From: UBA4732 sp002404095
GTDB taxonomy: Bacteria > Planctomycetota > Planctomycetia > Gemmatales > Gemmataceae
Length of the DNA: 64,000 nucleotides
Reading direction: 5' to 3'
Assembly (NCBI GenBank): GCA_036783645.1
Contig: DAIPWT010000001.1
Location: forward strand, 62,001-126,000
Shown here: positions 60,753 to 64,000 of the stretch, one piece after another
Position numbering within the stretch: the first letter of the stretch is position 1
Layout of the letters: each line of letters begins with the position of its first letter
Translations under genes and position numbers: made by a program
Notes under the pieces: generated by a model
Database searches by the model: none
What the model saw: only the letters and a program-made list of their open reading frames with translations
What the model was told of the DNA's origin: nothing

Positions 60753-63700
60753 ATGAGCATAGCACACGGATCACAATCCCCCGCCCCGCCGTGGGCGGCC
60801 ACTCGGATTCACGCCGTCCTGGGTTTGCTATTGTTCGCGTTGCTCCTAGCCGGCTTCATCGTCTACGGTTTCCTGGTGCTATTGCCGGAACTTTTGAGAG
60901 ACAATATCGAGCTAATTTTTGAGCGCTATAACACTCTGCTGCCCGACGTTGTCAACCAGGCGATGCCTGCGTGGATGAAGCTGTGGGCTGCTGCCGCCGC
61001 TCTCGGCGCGCTGACCGTCAGCGGGGCCTATATATTTCAAACCGCCGCAAGCCGGCGGTCGCGCCCCGGCCTGTTCTGGGCCTGGCTGGGCGTCCTGGCC
61101 GCGCTGCTCGCGCCGCCGATTCTAGTCCTCTTTCTGTTTCCGGGCGTGCCGAAGTTTCCGGGCGGTTCGATCTGGTGGTTCCTGACCGCGCTTGGTCTCA
61201 CGGGCGGATTCTTCTACGTCGCCTGGATGTATTTCCGCGACAGCCACGGCGTCGGGCCGCTATGGGCCTCGCTGCTCGGGCTGCTGCGCGCGGCGGTGTT
61301 TTCCCTCCTGGCCTTCTTCTTCATGCTGCCGGCCGTCCGCGACTATAAGGACAGCTTTAGTCGCTCTAAGGTGCTGGTCCTCTTCGACGTGTCAGGCAGC
61401 ATGGCCGCGACCATCGACGACATTCCCACCGACGCCGCGCCGCTGGATAAGCTCCTTTCCCGCCAGGATAAGGTTCTGCAATTCCTCGCCGACGAAAAGG
61501 CCAATTTCATCAAGCGGCTGGAGGAGAAGAACCCCATCGACGGCTTCCGCTTCGCCCGCGGCCTCGATCCGGAATATCTCCACTTCTCCCAGGACAACCG
61601 CAACTGGACGCGCGGCGAATACGACGCCTGGCTGCGCAATCCTAACCGCGACAAGGAAACGCCGCCGGCCGAAGGTCTGCCGCCGGACTTCTGGAAAACG
61701 TGGCTGAAGCCGGCGGTGGCCGTCGAAGCGCCCGCCGATTTGAGCGATGCGCAACAGGAACGATTCCGACTGTTCCTTGGCCTCAACGACGCCCTGGTGA
61801 AGAAAGACGCCGACTATCTCAATAACACCAACGTCGGCGATTCCATCCTGTCGTTGCTGGACAATGAGAGTAAAAAGATGCTCCAAGGCGTCGTGATCTT
61901 CACCGACGGCCGCAGCACCGAAGGCTCTTCCACCGGCTTCGCTCAAGTGGAGGAACACGCCAAGGCGGCGCATGTGCCGATCTTCGTGGTGGGAATCGGC
62001 GAGGAGCGGCCGCAGGTCAAGATCGAGATCGCCGACTTGCGCGTGCCGCAGCAGATCCAGCCGGACGACAAGTTTCCCGCCGTGGTCGAGATTACCGGGG
62101 AAGGCTTGCCCGAGAAAGACGTGAACGCCGTGCTGGAATTGACCTACTCGCGCAAGGGGAAGGACGGCAAGGAAGAGGAACTTCCCATCGTGCTAATGGA
62201 GTCGATCGACGCCAAGCCCGGCGATAAACCGACCCAGCCGCAGACCGTGTCGCTTGGCAAGAAGGTTCTGATCCATCCGACCGAGACGCCGAAATTCGAC
62301 AAGGGATCGCCGCCGCGCGTCGAGGTTTCCTATCAGATTGACGCGCTCGCCCTGGCCGCGGCGGCCGGCGTGGACCTCAAGGCGTTTCCTGGCGTGCGCA
62401 AGTGGGAGATCGCCCCGACGCTGCCGGACGCGGAGCTGCGTTTCCGCGCTCGCGCGCCCAAGGATTCGCAAGAAATCTTCGGCTTCAAAGATCACGTCAG
62501 CGACCCGGCCGGCATGGTCGTGCAGAAGAAGCCGCTGCGCGTCCTGCTGTTCGCCAGCGCCGCGACGCATGAGTATCAGTTCGTACAGGCCATGCTGGTG
62601 CGCGACATGACGAAGCAGCGCGTCAAAGTGGCCTCGTATCTGCAAATGCCGCCTGGCCGCACCGAGCCGCGCGAAGGCATCGTCCAAGATGCGCCGCTCC
62701 TGAGGAAGTTCCCGGACCAGATCGACCGCAAGTTTTCCGGCGACGACGACAAGCTCTACGACCTGAGCGAATACGACGTGATCGTCGCGTTCGATCCGGA
62801 TTGGGCGCAATTGAGCGACGAGCAAATCAAGCTGTTCAAGCAGTGGGCGGACAAAGGCGGCGGCTTTATCGACGTGGCCGGTCCCGTGAACACGCTGCAA
62901 CTGGCGCGGCCTGCCGGCGCCGCAACGGATCGGCTCAAGCCGATTCTGCAACTGCTGCCGGTGACGCTGCGCGACATTCGTTTGGAAGAGGCCAATCGCG
63001 ACACGGATCGCGCCTGGCCGCTCGACTTCTCCGGCGCCTCGCCGGACATGGAGTTTTTGAAGCTGGCCGAAGAGACGGGCGATAAGGGGCCGCCGCCGTT
63101 CCTGGCCGACTGGAAAGACTTCTTCGGGCCGATCCAGGCCGACGGCAGCGTCAACCGCGGCTTCTACAACTTTTACCCGGTGGAAAACGCCAAATCGGGC
63201 GCCCAGGTCGTGGCCCGCTTTGCCGACGCACGCGCCAAACTCAAGGACGGCTCCAACATGCCGTACATCGTCCTGAGCAACCCGGCCGACCCCGACCACC
63301 GCATCGTCTGGATAGGCTGGGGCGAGATGTGGCGCCTCCGGCAGAAGAACGAAGCCTATTTAGAGCGCTTTTGGACCAAACTGTCACGGTACGCCGGCGC
63401 CCTCAATCAGGGCAAGGTGGTCAAGCGCATCACGCCGAACTTTGGCCGTGTTTTCACGGTCAACCAGCCGATCGTCATGGAGGCCCGCATCGACGACAAG
63501 GGCGGCGTCCGTCTCAACGAGAACGCCAAGCCTAAGGTGGTCATCACGCCGCCGCTGTTGGGACCGAAGATGACGGAGCAGCAAAAACTAGAGTTGGAGA
63601 ACCTGCAAAAAGAGAAATGGATGTCGTATAAGCCGAAGAGCGACGGCTGGTTCCAGGTGAAGTTCAAGCCGCCGGTGGAAGGCGACTACACGATGGAAGT

Positions 63701-64000
63701 AACCGTGAACGAAACCGGAGATAAGATATCACACAAGTTCACCGTTAAGCCGTCGAACCCAGAACTGGACAACGTGCGTCCGGATTTCGCGCGGATGGTC
63801 GAAATGTCCAGCTACGCCGACGAGGACGTGCAGCCGCGCATGAGCGCGGCGGATTACACGGCGCTGTTGCAAAAGCTGCAACGGCCGAAGCTGGACGAAA
63901 ACCAGAAAGACGACCGGCCCCGTCTCTATTTCAACTTGAAGAACGCCAGCGAGATTCCGCAGTGCATGGACAAGACCAGCAACCAGCGCCGCGATTACAG
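60753..64000 (+). CDS. Large vWA-domain membrane protein, truncated by the window end
   Basis: The frame from the ATG at 60753 stays open to base 64000, giving at least 1082 codons. Four to five N-terminal helices (residues 20-50, 73-95, 105-130, 142-160 and 172-192) are followed by a vWA domain with the metal site FDVSGSM (Asp212, Ser214, Ser216). A second region holds a glutamine-amidotransferase-like segment (ALNTLQ... and KQWADKGGGFIDVAGP) and a strand-rich part near residues 900-1000 (ETGDKISHKFTVKP). It is the last visible member of the MoxR cluster and probably works with BatA and DUF58. GGAACATGGAAT precedes the start, so a weak ribosome site is present. Confidence 0.85.
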   Translation, partial: MSIAHGSQSPAPPWAATRIHAVLGLLLFALLLAGFIVYGFLVLLPELLRDNIELIFERYNTLLPDVVNQAMPAWMKLWAAAAALGALTVSGAYIFQTAASRRSRPGLFWAWLGVLAALLAPPILVLFLFPGVPKFPGGSIWWFLTALGLTGGFFYVAWMYFRDSHGVGPLWASLLGLLRAAVFSLLAFFFMLPAVRDYKDSFSRSKVLVLFDVSGSMAATIDDIPTDAAPLDKLLSRQDKVLQFLADEKANFIKRLEEKNPIDGFRFARGLDPEYLHFSQDNRNWTRGEYDAWLRNPNRDKETPPAEGLPPDFWKTWLKPAVAVEAPADLSDAQQERFRLFLGLNDALVKKDADYLNNTNVGDSILSLLDNESKKMLQGVVIFTDGRSTEGSSTGFAQVEEHAKAAHVPIFVVGIGEERPQVKIEIADLRVPQQIQPDDKFPAVVEITGEGLPEKDVNAVLELTYSRKGKDGKEEELPIVLMESIDAKPGDKPTQPQTVSLGKKVLIHPTETPKFDKGSPPRVEVSYQIDALALAAAAGVDLKAFPGVRKWEIAPTLPDAELRFRARAPKDSQEIFGFKDHVSDPAGMVVQKKPLRVLLFASAATHEYQFVQAMLVRDMTKQRVKVASYLQMPPGRTEPREGIVQDAPLLRKFPDQIDRKFSGDDDKLYDLSEYDVIVAFDPDWAQLSDEQIKLFKQWADKGGGFIDVAGPVNTLQLARPAGAATDRLKPILQLLPVTLRDIRLEEANRDTDRAWPLDFSGASPDMEFLKLAEETGDKGPPPFLADWKDFFGPIQADGSVNRGFYNFYPVENAKSGAQVVARFADARAKLKDGSNMPYIVLSNPADPDHRIVWIGWGEMWRLRQKNEAYLERFWTKLSRYAGALNQGKVVKRITPNFGRVFTVNQPIVMEARIDDKGGVRLNENAKPKVVITPPLLGPKMTEQQKLELENLQKEKWMSYKPKSDGWFQVKFKPPVEGDYTMEVTVNETGDKISHKFTVKPSNPELDNVRPDFARMVEMSSYADEDVQPRMSAADYTALLQKLQRPKLDENQKDDRPRLYFNLKNASEIPQCMDKTSNQRRDY

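Overview
The window looks like a chromosome segment of a GC-rich planctomycete, most likely in or near the Gemmataceae. The evidence is a set of lineage-typical genes: a PVC-type cytochrome/dehydrogenase (2947-5898), two DUF1559 prepilin-like proteins (10125-11201, 17252-18367), an ECF sigma factor fused to a membrane and extracytoplasmic domain (26005-27453), a secreted tricorn-type protease (12021-15275), and a MoxR-DUF58-BatA-vWA cluster (55395-64000). I saw no rRNA, tRNA, CRISPR array, transposase or phage structural gene.

Layout. 0-6 kb: tail of an OYE-like flavin oxidoreductase, two exported proteins of unknown function, pyrE and the large c-type-cytochrome dehydrogenase. 6-11 kb: a Phd-type antitoxin, remnants of what may be a toxin pair, a BatA/vWA membrane protein, a TPR protein, a tiny basic protein and a DUF1559 protein. 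11-21 kb: a bacterioferritin-like protein, tricorn protease, trpF, an SMP-30-like protein, a prepilin, a HEAT-repeat lipoprotein, a potassium channel and a STAS protein. 21-33 kb: purF, a radical SAM enzyme overlapping an Lgt-like gene, the sigma factor, a siroheme sulfite/nitrite reductase, an Nramp-like transporter, purD, and a PadR/HAAS regulatory pair. 33.8-40.3 kb: a four-gene minus-strand cluster (deacetylase-like, CapK-like ligase, asparagine-synthetase-like, flippase) that looks like surface-polysaccharide biosynthesis. 40-45 kb: MFS transporter, PAS histidine kinase, predicted metallopeptidase. 45.4-48.7 kb: a mosaic in which an apparently intact XhoI/PaeR7I-like restriction-modification pair lies between a 5' fragment of a type III mod gene and a 3' fragment of a res-like gene, flanked by a 75-bp direct repeat. 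49-64 kb: a 1673-residue propeller/TPR protein, a Tat-exported terpene-cyclase-fold protein, then moxR, DUF58, BatA and a vWA gene that runs off the window end.

The most unusual feature is the number of long, often perfect inverted repeats between genes: about twenty in 64 kb, in at least six sequence families, with arms of 25-36 bp. Single half-units also occur. In several genes the stop codon itself lies inside a repeat (pyrE, the sulfite reductase, purD, the BatA gene), a histidine kinase has a C-terminal tail encoded by a repeat, and the radical SAM gene carries a repeat in frame. Three different palindromes fill the three successive gaps of the MoxR cluster. These elements seem to be mobile or formerly mobile, and to have shaped gene ends here.
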